Source: Rhizobium sp. Q54 (GTDB lineage: Bacteria > Pseudomonadota > Alphaproteobacteria > UBA2966 > CAIVPW01). Taken from it: a stretch of 64,000 nucleotides of DNA. Location: the NCBI GenBank assembly GCA_945904955.1, contig CAMDPO010000004.1:1-64000 (forward strand), read 5' to 3'. A program made the position numbers and the translations under genes. How positions within the stretch are numbered: the first letter of the stretch is position 1; every line of letters starts with the position of its first letter. Below are positions 38,970-46,887 of this stretch, one piece after another. Under the pieces are notes generated by a model. It was not told the origin of the DNA. It did not search any database and saw only the letters and a program-made list of their open reading frames with translations.

Positions 38970-40039
38970 GCTTTGGCGCCCATTGCCGGCAGCTGCAGAC
39001 CGCGCACGTTCGCCGCCACGCACAAGCCGCGCGGACAACGCCGTCCCGCATGCAACGGGCACGCACCCAGCGCGCCACTCAACGAACGCTGCACCATGGT
39101 CGCCAATCCTTCGATGAATCCGGGCTGTACGCCGACTGCCGGGGCGCGCAGGTACATTGGCACGCCGGCCTTGTGCGCCGTCTCGCGCAGTTCGATGTCG
39201 AGCTCCACCAAGGTCTCCGAGTGCTCCGAGACGAACGAGATCGGCGCCACCACCACCGGCGCGCGATCGGCCCCCGCCTGGCGGATCTCATCCTCGGTCG
39301 ACGGGCCGATCCACGCCAAGCGTCCGACCCGGCTCTGGTAGCACAGCCGCCACTGGGCGGCGACCAAGCCGAGCTCGGCCGCCACCGCCTGCGCTGTCTG
39401 CAGGGTGTGCAGCGGGTAAGGGTCCCCCGAATCGGCGATGCGCTTCGGGAGTCCGTGGGCCGAGAACAGCACGCGCGGCGCATTGGTCCCCTGGCCGTGC
39501 TGGCGCGCTTGCTCCAGAACGGGCCGGATCACGTCGGCATAGGCACGCACGAACCACGTCTCGGCGCTGTAGCAGCCAACCACCGACGTCCGCGCGCTCG
39601 GCGCGGCGCTCTGCCATTCCGCCAGGGATGACGCTGTCGTCGTTGTCGAGAACTGCGGATACAGCGGCAGCAGCACGATGCGATCGGGCGCAAACGCCCG
39701 CACCGCCGCAGCCGTCTCGGTCGCCCGCGGATGCCAGTAGCGCATGGCAACGAACGCCCGCGCGGAAACGCCCTTGGCGGCCAGTGCCACCTCCAGAGCG
39801 CGGCCCTGGGCCTCGGTCTCCTCGCGGATCGGCGAGCGCCCACCGATCTTACCGTAGATTTCCTGGGCCACCGGCGCGCGGCGGCGCGCAATCCATTCGG
39901 CCAGCAGCACCCGCACCGGCGTCGGCACGCGCAGGATGGCGGGATCGCGGAACAGGTTGCGCAGGAACGGCAGCACCGCTTCCGGGCGATCGGGACCGCC
40001 TAGGTTGAACAGCACGACAGCGACCTTCGACCCACTCAT
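38966..40039 (-). CDS. hemH: Ferrochelatase
   Basis: A protein of 357 residues that inserts Fe2+ into protoporphyrin IX. Motifs: VAVVLFNLGGPDRPEAVLPFL, YGKIGGRSPIREETEAQ, FVAMRYWHPRATE, LPLYPQFSTTTTAS, VLFSAHGLPKRIADSGDPY, YQSRVGRLAWIGPSTEDEI and ISFVSEHSETLVELDIEL, including the catalytic His-Gly in SAHG. The C-terminus has three cysteines (GACPLHAGRRCPRGLCVA), reminiscent of [2Fe-2S] tails in some ferrochelatases. It overlaps both hemE and hemJ by four bases. Confidence 0.96.
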   Translation of the reverse strand: MSGSKVAVVLFNLGGPDRPEAVLPFLRNLFRDPAILRVPTPVRVLLAEWIARRRAPVAQEIYGKIGGRSPIREETEAQGRALEVALAAKGVSARAFVAMRYWHPRATETAAAVRAFAPDRIVLLPLYPQFSTTTTASSLAEWQSAAPSARTSVVGCYSAETWFVRAYADVIRPVLEQARQHGQGTNAPRVLFSAHGLPKRIADSGDPYPLHTLQTAQAVAAELGLVAAQWRLCYQSRVGRLAWIGPSTEDEIRQAGADRAPVVVAPISFVSEHSETLVELDIELRETAHKAGVPMYLRAPAVGVQPGFIEGLATMVQRSLSGALGACPLHAGRRCPRGLCVAANVRGLQLPAMGAKA

Positions 40040-41112
40040 GCTCGATACGACCGGACGCGTTCGACGAGTCGCGCAACATGCTCCGGCGGTGTGTCCTGGC
40101 GGATGCCATGTCCCAGATTGAAGACATGGGGCGCTCCCGCCATGGCATCGATGATACGGCGTACCTCGTCGTCCAGGGCCGCGCCGCCTTGCACCAGCAC
40201 CAGGGGATCGAGGTTGCCTTGCAGCGCGACGCCAGGAGGCATCTGGCTGCGTGCCACCGCCATCGACATGCTCTGGTCGATCCCCACGGCGTTCACCCCC
40301 GTGTCCGCAGCGTAGCGCGCCAGGGCGCCGCCGGTGCCCCGCGGAAAGCCGATGATCGGCACCTCGGGCGCTGCCGCCCGCACACGGCGGACGATTTCCG
40401 CGACCGGTTCGACGCACCAGCGTTGGAACAGGGCGTCGGGCGCGGCGCTTGCCCAGCTTTCGAACAGTTGTACGACTTCGGCGCCGGCGCCGATTTGAGC
40501 GATCAGGTGGCGTGCCGTGGCATCCACGAGCAGCCCGATCAGTGCCGCAAAGCTTTGCGGATCCCGCCACGCCCAGCGGATCAGGGTCGCGTGGTCGGTG
40601 CCGCCCTGGCCCTCGACCATATAGGCCGCCACGGTCCACGGCGCGCCGGCAAAGCCGATCAGCGTCGTCTCGCGCGGCAATGCCGCAGCCAGCCCTCGGA
40701 TCGACGCATAGACGGGCTCCAGGTGCTCCTCCAGACGATCGGCACGCAGCTTGGCGACGTCCGCCGCCGTCCGTACCGGCGTCAGCACGGGCCCTTCGCC
40801 CTCGCGATACTCGAGGTGCATTCCCAGCGCATGGGGGATCACCAGGATGTCCGAGAAGATGATCGACGCATCGAAGCCGAACCTGCGGATCGGCTGCAGG
40901 GTCACTTCGACGGCGAGCTCCGGGTTGTAGCAAAGGTCCAGGAACGAACCTGCCTTGGCTCGCACTGCCCGATACTCCGGCAGATATCGCCCTGCCTGCC
41001 GCATCAACCAGATCGGTGCAGGGGACAGGCTCTCGCCCGCCAGAACACGCAGCAAGGTTTTATGCTTCACGCGCGCATTTTCCGCGAAGTGCTCTGCCCC
41101 TCTAAGATTCAT
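40036..41112 (-). CDS. hemE: Uroporphyrinogen decarboxylase
   Basis: The protein has 358 residues. It shows APIWLMRQAGRYLPEYRAVR (the substrate-binding RQAGRYLPEY motif), FGFDASIIFSDILVIPHALG, IGFAGAPWTVAAYMVEGQGG, IGFPRGTGG and VFNLGHGIRQDTPPEHV. It decarboxylates uroporphyrinogen III to coproporphyrinogen III. The start is ATG 41112; GTG 41070 (VKHKTLLRVL) would also match typical HemE starts. It is the leftmost-facing gene of the proposed replication-origin gap. Confidence 0.96.
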   Translation of the reverse strand: MNLRGAEHFAENARVKHKTLLRVLAGESLSPAPIWLMRQAGRYLPEYRAVRAKAGSFLDLCYNPELAVEVTLQPIRRFGFDASIIFSDILVIPHALGMHLEYREGEGPVLTPVRTAADVAKLRADRLEEHLEPVYASIRGLAAALPRETTLIGFAGAPWTVAAYMVEGQGGTDHATLIRWAWRDPQSFAALIGLLVDATARHLIAQIGAGAEVVQLFESWASAAPDALFQRWCVEPVAEIVRRVRAAAPEVPIIGFPRGTGGALARYAADTGVNAVGIDQSMSMAVARSQMPPGVALQGNLDPLVLVQGGAALDDEVRRIIDAMAGAPHVFNLGHGIRQDTPPEHVARLVERVRSYRA

Positions 41113-41335
41113 AGATACTTAAAAGAAGGTAGTAGTGGTGGTAGGAGGGCCGGAAAGCGGGGGTTATAAAAAAACCGCGTTCGATGCACAGGTGTCAGGC
41201 ACGTGTACGACCGCACGCTTGTCGCTAGCTTGTCTCCCATAGCAGAGGTTGTCCCCACTCTGCAGAGGGCGTGGATAGATTGATCCCCTTGTGCGAAGAC
41301 ACTCGGATGAATCCGGGATCGTGCACGTCCGCGCC
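41113..41335. other. Candidate chromosomal replication origin (oriC) between hemE and maf
   Basis: In Caulobacter and relatives the origin lies beside hemE. Here hemE, hemH, hemJ, rho and the parABS block run left and maf, aroE, coaE and dnaQ run right, as expected at an origin. The gap has AT-rich patches (41108-41125 and 41164-41178). Imperfect DnaA boxes are present: TTGTCCCCA at 41249-41257 and, on the minus strand, CTATCCACG at 41270-41278. A third, TTATCCCGA at 41359-41367, lies just inside the maf frame. No perfect TTATCCACA was found. Confidence 0.55.
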
Positions 41336-41995
41336 ATGGTAGCGGAACAGCACCCAGGTTATCCCGAAGATAACCTGCATAAGTCTGCGCGCCAGCGTCC
41401 CTTGGCGGTTGCCGCACGCCTGATTCTGGCCAGCGGCAGCCCCACACGGGCTCGTCTGTTGCGTGCCGCCGGGATCGACTTCGCAGTCGAAGTGCCCACC
41501 GTCGACGAGCCGGCGCTCCGAGCGAGGACCACGGACGGCGCCGAAGCTGCAAGCATCATAGGAACCGCCAAGGCGGTGGCGATATCGGTGCAATACCCGA
41601 GTGCGTGGGTAATCGGCTCCGATCAGGTCCTCGGCCTCGATGCGACCCTACTTGGCAAACCAGGCAATCGATCCACGGCTCGGCAGCAGCTCGCCCAGCT
41701 CAGCGGCCGCACCCACAAGCTCCTCACCTCCGTGACGGTGGCGCGCGCCGGCAAGTCGGCCTGGCAGCATCTGGAGGTCGCCGAGCTCACCGTGCGGCCG
41801 CTCAGTGAAGCGGCGATCGAGCGCTACCTAGGGTTGGTCGGCGACGACGTGCTGGGCAGCCCCGGCGCCTACCATTTCGAAGGCCTCGGCGCGTCCCTGT
41901 TCGAAACTGTGCGCGGAGACTATTTCTCCATCCTCGGGCTGCCGCTGCTGCCACTGCTCGGCTATCTGCGCGCCCAGGGAGCGATTCCGGAATGA
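41336..41995 (+). CDS. maf: Maf-family nucleotide pyrophosphatase
   Basis: The protein has about 219 residues in the long form. The family signature starts LILASGSPTRARLLRAAGIDFAVEV; a later VIGSDQVLGLD and GPGAYHFE-like block (SPGAYHFEGLG) identify Maf/YceF. These enzymes hydrolyse non-canonical or pyrimidine nucleoside triphosphates. The start is unclear: ATG 41336 has no ribosome-binding site, and TTG 41401 (LAVAARLILASGSPT) fits the family start and would exclude a palindrome at 41355-41377. It overlaps aroE by ATGA. Confidence 0.92.
   Translation: MVAEQHPGYPEDNLHKSARQRPLAVAARLILASGSPTRARLLRAAGIDFAVEVPTVDEPALRARTTDGAEAASIIGTAKAVAISVQYPSAWVIGSDQVLGLDATLLGKPGNRSTARQQLAQLSGRTHKLLTSVTVARAGKSAWQHLEVAELTVRPLSEAAIERYLGLVGDDVLGSPGAYHFEGLGASLFETVRGDYFSILGLPLLPLLGYLRAQGAIPE
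41355..41377. promoter_or_regulatory. Perfect inverted repeat near the start of maf
   Basis: CAGGTTATC and GATAACCTG pair over nine bases with the loop CCGAA. Each arm contains TTATC, the core of a DnaA box, so this could be an origin element, an operator or an RNA hairpin. It falls inside the long form of maf. Confidence 0.55.
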
Positions 41996-42834
41996 TTTTG
42001 TCGGCCAAAGCTCGTATCGCCGGCGTTATGGGCTGGCCAGTGTCTCATTCCCTGTCACCACGCCTGCACGGCTTCTGGATCGAGCGCCATCAACTCGACG
42101 CCACGTACATTCCGATGCCGGTGCCGTCGGACAAGTTCCCCGCGGCACTGCGTGCGTTGCCGGCGTTGGGTTTTGCCGGCGCCAACGTCACGGTACCGCA
42201 CAAGGAAGCCGCGCTGGCGACGGTGGACGACGCGACGGCCGAGGCGCGCGCCCTCGGCGCGGTCAACACCATCGTCGTGCAGAAGAACGGCACGCTGTTC
42301 GGCAGCAACACGGACGGGCAGGGGTTCCTCGCCAATGTGCGCGATTTTGTTCCCGGCTGGAGCGCACGCGGCAAGCGCGTCGCCATCCTCGGCGCCGGCG
42401 GCGCCGCCAAGGCGATCGCGTGGACGTTGCACGGCGAAGGCGCCGATGAAGTCCGCATCGTCAACCGCACGCCGGACCGGGCCAAGGCGCTTGCCGCCTC
42501 TCTCGGCAACCGCGCGCGGGCTGTCGACTGGGATTCTTCCGCCGGCGCGCTCGCAGACGCCGCGTTGCTCGTCAACGCCACGACCCTCGGCATGAAGGGG
42601 CAACCGCGTCTCGAGATCGACCTCGGTCCGCTGCCCGGCGACGCGATCGTCGCCGACATCGTCTACAACCCGCTCGATACCGACCTGCTGCTGCGCGCGC
42701 GCGCGCGCGGCAACCCGACCGTGGACGGCATCGGCATGCTGCTGCACCAGGCGCGCGGCGGATTCAACGCCTGGTTCGGCCAGGAACCCGTCGTGGACCA
42801 GGCGCTGCGCGACTTCGTGCTGGCCGGCCTTTGA
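41992..42834 (+). CDS. aroE: Shikimate dehydrogenase
   Basis: A 280-residue NADP-dependent enzyme of aromatic amino-acid synthesis. It shows AGVMGWPVSHSLSPRLHGFW (shikimate site), FAGANVTVPHKEAAL with the catalytic Lys in NVTVPHKE, GAVNTIV, GSNTDGQGFL, the Rossmann turn ILGAGGAAKAIAW and NRTPDRA. It overlaps maf by four bases and coaE by four bases (TTGA), so maf-aroE-coaE form one unit. Confidence 0.97.
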   Translation: MILSAKARIAGVMGWPVSHSLSPRLHGFWIERHQLDATYIPMPVPSDKFPAALRALPALGFAGANVTVPHKEAALATVDDATAEARALGAVNTIVVQKNGTLFGSNTDGQGFLANVRDFVPGWSARGKRVAILGAGGAAKAIAWTLHGEGADEVRIVNRTPDRAKALAASLGNRARAVDWDSSAGALADAALLVNATTLGMKGQPRLEIDLGPLPGDAIVADIVYNPLDTDLLLRARARGNPTVDGIGMLLHQARGGFNAWFGQEPVVDQALRDFVLAGL

Positions 42835-43421
42835 TCGTGCTCGGCATCACCGGCTCGGTGGGTATGGGCAAGACGACAGCCGCCAAAGCCTTTGCCCGCC
42901 TGGGTTTCCCGGTCTTCGACGCCGACGCGAGCGTGCGCGAGCTACTCACCAACCACGCACCTACCATCGCCGCCGTGCGCCGCGCATTTCCGACCGTTGT
43001 TCGCGACGGGGCCGTGGACCGCAAGGCGCTGGCCGCCGTCGTCTTCAACGACGCGGCGGCGCTGGAGCGCCTCGAGGGAATTCTCCACAAGCGCGTGCGC
43101 ACCGCCGAGAAACAGTTTCTCGCCGCCGCCAAGAAGTTCGGGGCGCGCATGGCCGTGCTCGATGTCCCGCTGCTGTTCGAAACCGGCGGCGAGAAGCGTG
43201 TCGATGCCACCATCGTCGTCAGCGCGCCGGCCGCCGTGCAGCGCGTGCGCGTCCTGTCGCGCCGCGGCATGACGGCGACGCGGCTTCGTGCGATGCGTGC
43301 GCGCCAGATGAGCGACCGGGAAAAACGTCGCCGTGCGACGTTCGTCATAGACACCGGCGCCGGCAAGGCGCAAATGACACGCGAGATTCGCCGCGTCATC
43401 GGTATCCTGCTGCCAGAGTAG
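42831..43421 (+). CDS. coaE: Dephospho-CoA kinase
   Basis: The protein has 196 residues. The P-loop is LGITGSVGMGKTTAAKAFARLG, and further motifs are VFDADASVREL, VLDVPLLFETGGEKRVDATIVVSAP and RRGMTATRLRAMRARQMSDREK. It phosphorylates dephospho-CoA to CoA. The start is TTG 42831, which overlaps the aroE stop; MIVLGITGS is the expected family start. Confidence 0.95.
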   Translation: MIVLGITGSVGMGKTTAAKAFARLGFPVFDADASVRELLTNHAPTIAAVRRAFPTVVRDGAVDRKALAAVVFNDAAALERLEGILHKRVRTAEKQFLAAAKKFGARMAVLDVPLLFETGGEKRVDATIVVSAPAAVQRVRVLSRRGMTATRLRAMRARQMSDREKRRRATFVIDTGAGKAQMTREIRRVIGILLPE

Positions 43422-43425
43422 ATCG

Positions 43426-44091
43426 TTGCGCGAGATCGTCCTCGACACCGAAACGACCGGACTCGATCCGGGCAGCGGCCATCGCGTCGTCGAGATCGGC
43501 TGCGTCGAGCTGATCAACACCATCCCGAGCGGCCGCGAGTTCCACAAGTATCTCAATCCGCAGCGGCTCATGCCGATGGCGGCGCAGGCCGTGCACGGGC
43601 TCACCGACGAGTTCCTCAAGTCGAAGCAGCTCTTCGCCGAGGTCGCCCAGGAGTTCCTCGACTTCATCGACGGCGCCCGCGTCATCGCCCACAACGCCGA
43701 GTTCGACATCGGCTTCATGAACTCGGAGCTGGCGCGCCTCGACCGCCCGCCCATCGCCGCCGACGTCATCGACACCGTCCGCTTGGCCCGCCGCCGCTTT
43801 CCCGGTGCCCCCGCCAATCTCGACGCGCTGTGCGAACGCTTCGGCATCGACAAATCGGCGCGCACCAAGCACGGCGCACTCCTCGACGCGCAGCTGCTCG
43901 CCGAGGTCTACCTGGAGCTGAGCGGCGGCCGCCAACCGGACCTCGCCCTCGCCGTCACGACGACCACGACGGTCGTGGTGCTGCACCGCGAGCTACGCCC
44001 GGCGCGCCCGCACACCGCGAGCGCCGAAGAGCTCGCCGCCCACGCAGCCTTTTTGGCGAAGATCAAAGAACCGGTCTGGCTCGCGGCCTAG
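43426..44091 (+). CDS. dnaQ: DNA polymerase III epsilon subunit (proofreading exonuclease)
   Basis: This 221-residue DEDDh exonuclease proofreads replication. Exo I is VLDTETTGLDPGSGHRVVEIG with Asp and Glu; Exo II is IAHNAEFDIGFMNSEL; Exo III includes HGALLDAQLLAEVYLEL, with the catalytic His-Asp. The C-terminal tail after about 190 is the flexible linker to the polymerase subunit. The start is TTG 43426, five bases after the coaE stop. The gene ends just before a palindromic repeat. Confidence 0.95.
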   Translation: MREIVLDTETTGLDPGSGHRVVEIGCVELINTIPSGREFHKYLNPQRLMPMAAQAVHGLTDEFLKSKQLFAEVAQEFLDFIDGARVIAHNAEFDIGFMNSELARLDRPPIAADVIDTVRLARRRFPGAPANLDALCERFGIDKSARTKHGALLDAQLLAEVYLELSGGRQPDLALAVTTTTTVVVLHRELRPARPHTASAEELAAHAAFLAKIKEPVWLAA

Positions 44092-44101
44092 CCACAAATC
44101 A

Positions 44102-44131
44102 CCGTCATTGCGAGCGTGCCTCGCGATGACG
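44102..44131. repeat. REP-like palindrome between dnaQ and secB
   Basis: CGTCATTGCGAG (44103-44114) and CTCGCGATGACG (about 44120-44131) form a 12-pair stem with one T-G pair. The CCGTCATTGCGAG arm recurs at 54017 and, with one change, at 551. It lies between two convergent genes and may also act as a terminator. Confidence 0.65.
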
Positions 44132-44138
44132 TAGGGCG

Positions 44139-44687
44139 CTACTTCCCGCGCTTCGGCGCCGCGCCCTTCGCAGCCGGCGCGGCGGGTGCGGGCGGCGCAG
44201 TCGGCGTCGCGGCCGGAGCCCCCGGTACCGCGCCGCGATGACGCTGCAGCAGCCGCCCGAAATCGATCGGATCGAGCAGCAGCGGTGGGAACCCGCCTTC
44301 GCGCGTGGTGTCGGCGACGATGCGGCGGGCGAACGGGAACAACAGGCGCGGGCACTCGACCAGGCAGATGGTCTCGAGCTTGTCGCGCGGAATGTTCTCC
44401 AGCGCGAACAGGCCGGCGTAGACGAGCTCGATGACGAACACGTTGGCGTCGTTGCGCGCTGCGGTCGCGTTGACGTGCAGGGCCACTTCGTAGTGGTCCT
44501 TGCCCATCGGCCGCGCCTCGACGTCGACGTTCACTTGGATCTGTGGGGCGGTAGCGCCATCGGCGAGTGCGCGCGGAGCACCAGGATTCTCGAACGACAG
44601 GTCCTTGATGTACTGCACGCGCACGGCGACGCGGGGGCCGGTCTGTTCGGCCGCAGCGCCGTCGGTCTTCGCTTCGGTTTCCGCCAT
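44139..44687 (-). CDS. secB: Protein-export chaperone SecB
   Basis: A 182-residue cytosolic tetrameric chaperone that hands precursor proteins to SecA. It shows VAVRVQYIKDLSFENPGAPRAL, INVDVEARPMGKDHYEVALHVNATA-type strands (here VNVDVEARPMG), VFVIELVYAGLFALENI and LVECPRLLFPFARRIVADTTREGGFPPLLLDPIDFG, all SecB hallmarks. The final 30 residues are an Ala/Pro/Lys-rich tail, longer than usual. It is at the classical alphaproteobacterial position beside dnaQ. Confidence 0.95.
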   Translation of the reverse strand: MAETEAKTDGAAAEQTGPRVAVRVQYIKDLSFENPGAPRALADGATAPQIQVNVDVEARPMGKDHYEVALHVNATAARNDANVFVIELVYAGLFALENIPRDKLETICLVECPRLLFPFARRIVADTTREGGFPPLLLDPIDFGRLLQRHRGAVPGAPAATPTAPPAPAAPAAKGAAPKRGK

Positions 44688-44937
44688 GTTCGGGTCTCAC
44701 CCCCTGCGCGCCACCGGCGCGACGCGAGCGCACCATCGTTCGCGCCCTCCCTGGTGTCAAGCAGCGGCGGGAGCACTAGGTCAGGTGTCGCGCGCCTGCA
44801 GAGCCCTTGGATTCCGCGCATTCGTAGGGCCCCCGCCCTGGACCAGCGTGGCAGGGGCCGCTAGTCTGTTAACAAAGGTCCACCCCGTGCATGTACGGCG
44901 ACCGGTGCCAACAGGCGGCCGGCCCGCGTGTTCGAGT

Positions 44938-45627
44938 GTGGAACAACAGCCAGTGCAGTATTTTGACATCATCCTGTTAGCCCTGTTGGCGGGCTTCGTT
45001 CTCTATCGCCTGGGACGAGTGCTGGGCCGACGCCCGGACGATTCGGGCTCGAGCATGTTCCGCCGCCCGGGCCGCGACGACAACGTCGTCTCATTGCCTG
45101 GCCGGGTACCCCGTCCGGGGCCGCCGGCGCGGGCCGTCACCAAGAGGACCGAGCCATCGGACGACGAAGCCCTGGCTGCGGCCGGGGTCGCCGAGATCCG
45201 CATGCAGGATCCGGCCTTCGACGTCCAAGAGTTCGTCACCGGCGCCAAGTCCGCCTATGAGTCGGTGGTGACCGCGTTCGCCAAGGGCGACCGCGACACG
45301 CTGAAGCGCCTCCTAACCCGCGACGTGCTGGAGAACTTCTCGCGCGCCATCAGCGAGCGCGAGCAGCGCGGCGAGACGCTCGAGACGACCATCGTCGGCG
45401 TGCGTTCCGCCGACGTCACCGACGCGCGCATGGCCGGCCGCATCGCCGAGGTCACCGTGAAGTTCGTCAGCGACATCATCAACGTGGTGCGTAAAGCCAA
45501 GACCGACCCCGAGGCCTTCGAGGGCGCGCCGCCGGTGAAGGAAGTCACCGACATCTGGACCTTCGTGCGCGACGTACGCTCCGGCGACCCCAACTGGGCG
45601 CTCGCGGAGACGCACAGTCCCACCTAG
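44938..45627 (+). CDS. Tim44-like domain protein
   Basis: A protein of about 229 residues. The N-terminus (VQYFDIILLALLAGFVLYRLGRVLGRR) is a membrane segment like that of alphaproteobacterial Tim44 homologues; the C-terminal Tim44/TimA domain starts FDVQEFVTGAKSAYESVVTAFAKGDRDTLKRLLTRDVLENF and ends with DIWTFVRDVRSGDPNWALAET. Mitochondrial Tim44 anchors the import motor; the bacterial function is unknown. The start may be GTG 44938 or GTG 44953 (VQYFDII). Usually beside secB, as here. Confidence 0.92.
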   Translation: MEQQPVQYFDIILLALLAGFVLYRLGRVLGRRPDDSGSSMFRRPGRDDNVVSLPGRVPRPGPPARAVTKRTEPSDDEALAAAGVAEIRMQDPAFDVQEFVTGAKSAYESVVTAFAKGDRDTLKRLLTRDVLENFSRAISEREQRGETLETTIVGVRSADVTDARMAGRIAEVTVKFVSDIINVVRKAKTDPEAFEGAPPVKEVTDIWTFVRDVRSGDPNWALAETHSPT

Positions 45628-45644
45628 CAACGTCGGAGCCGCCG

Positions 45645-46166
45645 GTGGGCAAGCGTCGCCTGACGGCGGAAGAGGTGCGCGAGTGGCGTCAGGCGATGGG
45701 CGAGATTCCGCCCGATCCGCCCGTCAGCACCAAGGCCGACACGCGCTTCTACCTGCTCGCGGATGCGCCGGCGCCGCGCGCGCCGAAGACCAAGGCCCAG
45801 CCGCATCCCGGCCCGCTCGATCCCCACGACGCCAAGGCCATCCGCCGCGGCCGCATCGCCATCGCAGCGCGCGTGGATCTGCACGGCATGACGCAAGACC
45901 GCGCCCACACCACGCTGACGCGCTTCCTCAAGAAGTGCGTGTCGGAAGGCTCGCGCTGCGTCCTGGTGATCACCGGCAAGGGCGGCAAGCGCAGTGAGGC
46001 CGACAACCCCTACGCCCAGTTCGGCGCCGGCGTCCTGCGCACCGCGCTGCCGCACTGGCTCGAAGCGCCCGAGCTCGCGCCGCTCGTCATCGCCTCCGCC
46101 CCCGCCGCGCCGCGCGACGGCGGCGAGGGTGCGCGCTACGTCCTGCTGCGTCGCGCGCGCACCTAG
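45645..46166 (+). CDS. Smr/MutS2-type DNA or RNA endonuclease domain protein
   Basis: The protein has 173 residues. Residues 75-150 form a Smr domain: VDLHGMTQDRAHTTLTRFL, with the DLHG metal/catalytic motif, and CVLVITGKGGKRSE, with TGKG, then VLRTALPHWLEAP. Smr domains nick DNA or cleave RNA. The N-terminal arm is charged and Pro-rich. The start is GTG 45645, 17 bases after the Tim44-like stop; the end shares CTAG with convergent sodB. Confidence 0.9.
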   Translation: MGKRRLTAEEVREWRQAMGEIPPDPPVSTKADTRFYLLADAPAPRAPKTKAQPHPGPLDPHDAKAIRRGRIAIAARVDLHGMTQDRAHTTLTRFLKKCVSEGSRCVLVITGKGGKRSEADNPYAQFGAGVLRTALPHWLEAPELAPLVIASAPAAPRDGGEGARYVLLRRART

Positions 46167-46792
46167 CGCAGCTTCGCGAAGCGCGCGTCCATCACGCTCC
46201 AGTTCAGATTGCGGAAGAACGCGTCGACATAGTCGGCCTTCTCGGCCGGCGTGTAGTCGACCATGTAGGCGTGCTCCCACATGTCCATCACCAGCACGAT
46301 CGGCAGGCCCGCGTGCTGACCGATGTGGTGCTCATCGACCCAGACGTTGAGGAACATGTCGTGGTCGCGGTCGAAGTGCAGCACGGTCCAGCCGATGCCG
46401 CGCGTCTTGGCGACCATGCGGAACTCATCTTCCCACGCCGCAATGCTGCCGAACTGGTGCGCGAGCGCGGTGCCGAGGTTGCCGCCGGGCGCTAGCCCTG
46501 CCGCCTTGTGCTCCCACTGGCTGAAGTAGAGCTCGTGCATGCGCGCGCCGTTGAACTCGAAGACGCAGCGCCGGCGCGCTCCGTCGAGCGCGAGCGCGTT
46601 CTTCTCCACGTCGTGCGACAGGTCCGCTTCGATCTTGCGCAGTCCGTTGAGCGCGGTGACGTAGCCTTCGTACAGCTTGAGGTGCACGTCGACCTGCTCG
46701 CGCGAGATACCGCTGAGCTCGGGCAATTCGAAACGCTGCGGGGACGCGAGCTGCACGCCCGCGCTGCGGGCGACCTCCACGTGCTTGACCAT
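46163..46792 (-). CDS. Fe/Mn superoxide dismutase family protein, divergent
   Basis: This 209-residue protein has the order of SOD metal ligands: a first His in VDVHLKLYEGYVTALNG, a second in ARMHELYFSQW, then Asp and His in MDMWEHAYMVDY. QFGSIAAWEDEFRMVAKTRGIGWTVL and NLNWSVMDARF match the C-terminal domain. The first-helix motif is unlike the usual HHxKHHxxYV and the second like no common HSxFW, so it is a divergent branch and dismutase activity is inferred. ATG 46792 follows GGAGG. Confidence 0.8.
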   Translation of the reverse strand: MVKHVEVARSAGVQLASPQRFELPELSGISREQVDVHLKLYEGYVTALNGLRKIEADLSHDVEKNALALDGARRRCVFEFNGARMHELYFSQWEHKAAGLAPGGNLGTALAHQFGSIAAWEDEFRMVAKTRGIGWTVLHFDRDHDMFLNVWVDEHHIGQHAGLPIVLVMDMWEHAYMVDYTPAEKADYVDAFFRNLNWSVMDARFAKLR

Positions 46793-46887
46793 CGGTGCCT
46801 CCATGCCGGGAGCGCGGCCGTGGCCGCGGGTTCCCACTCACGTAGGCGCCCCAACGCCGCGCCGCAATCGGGCACGCGCGGTAGGGG

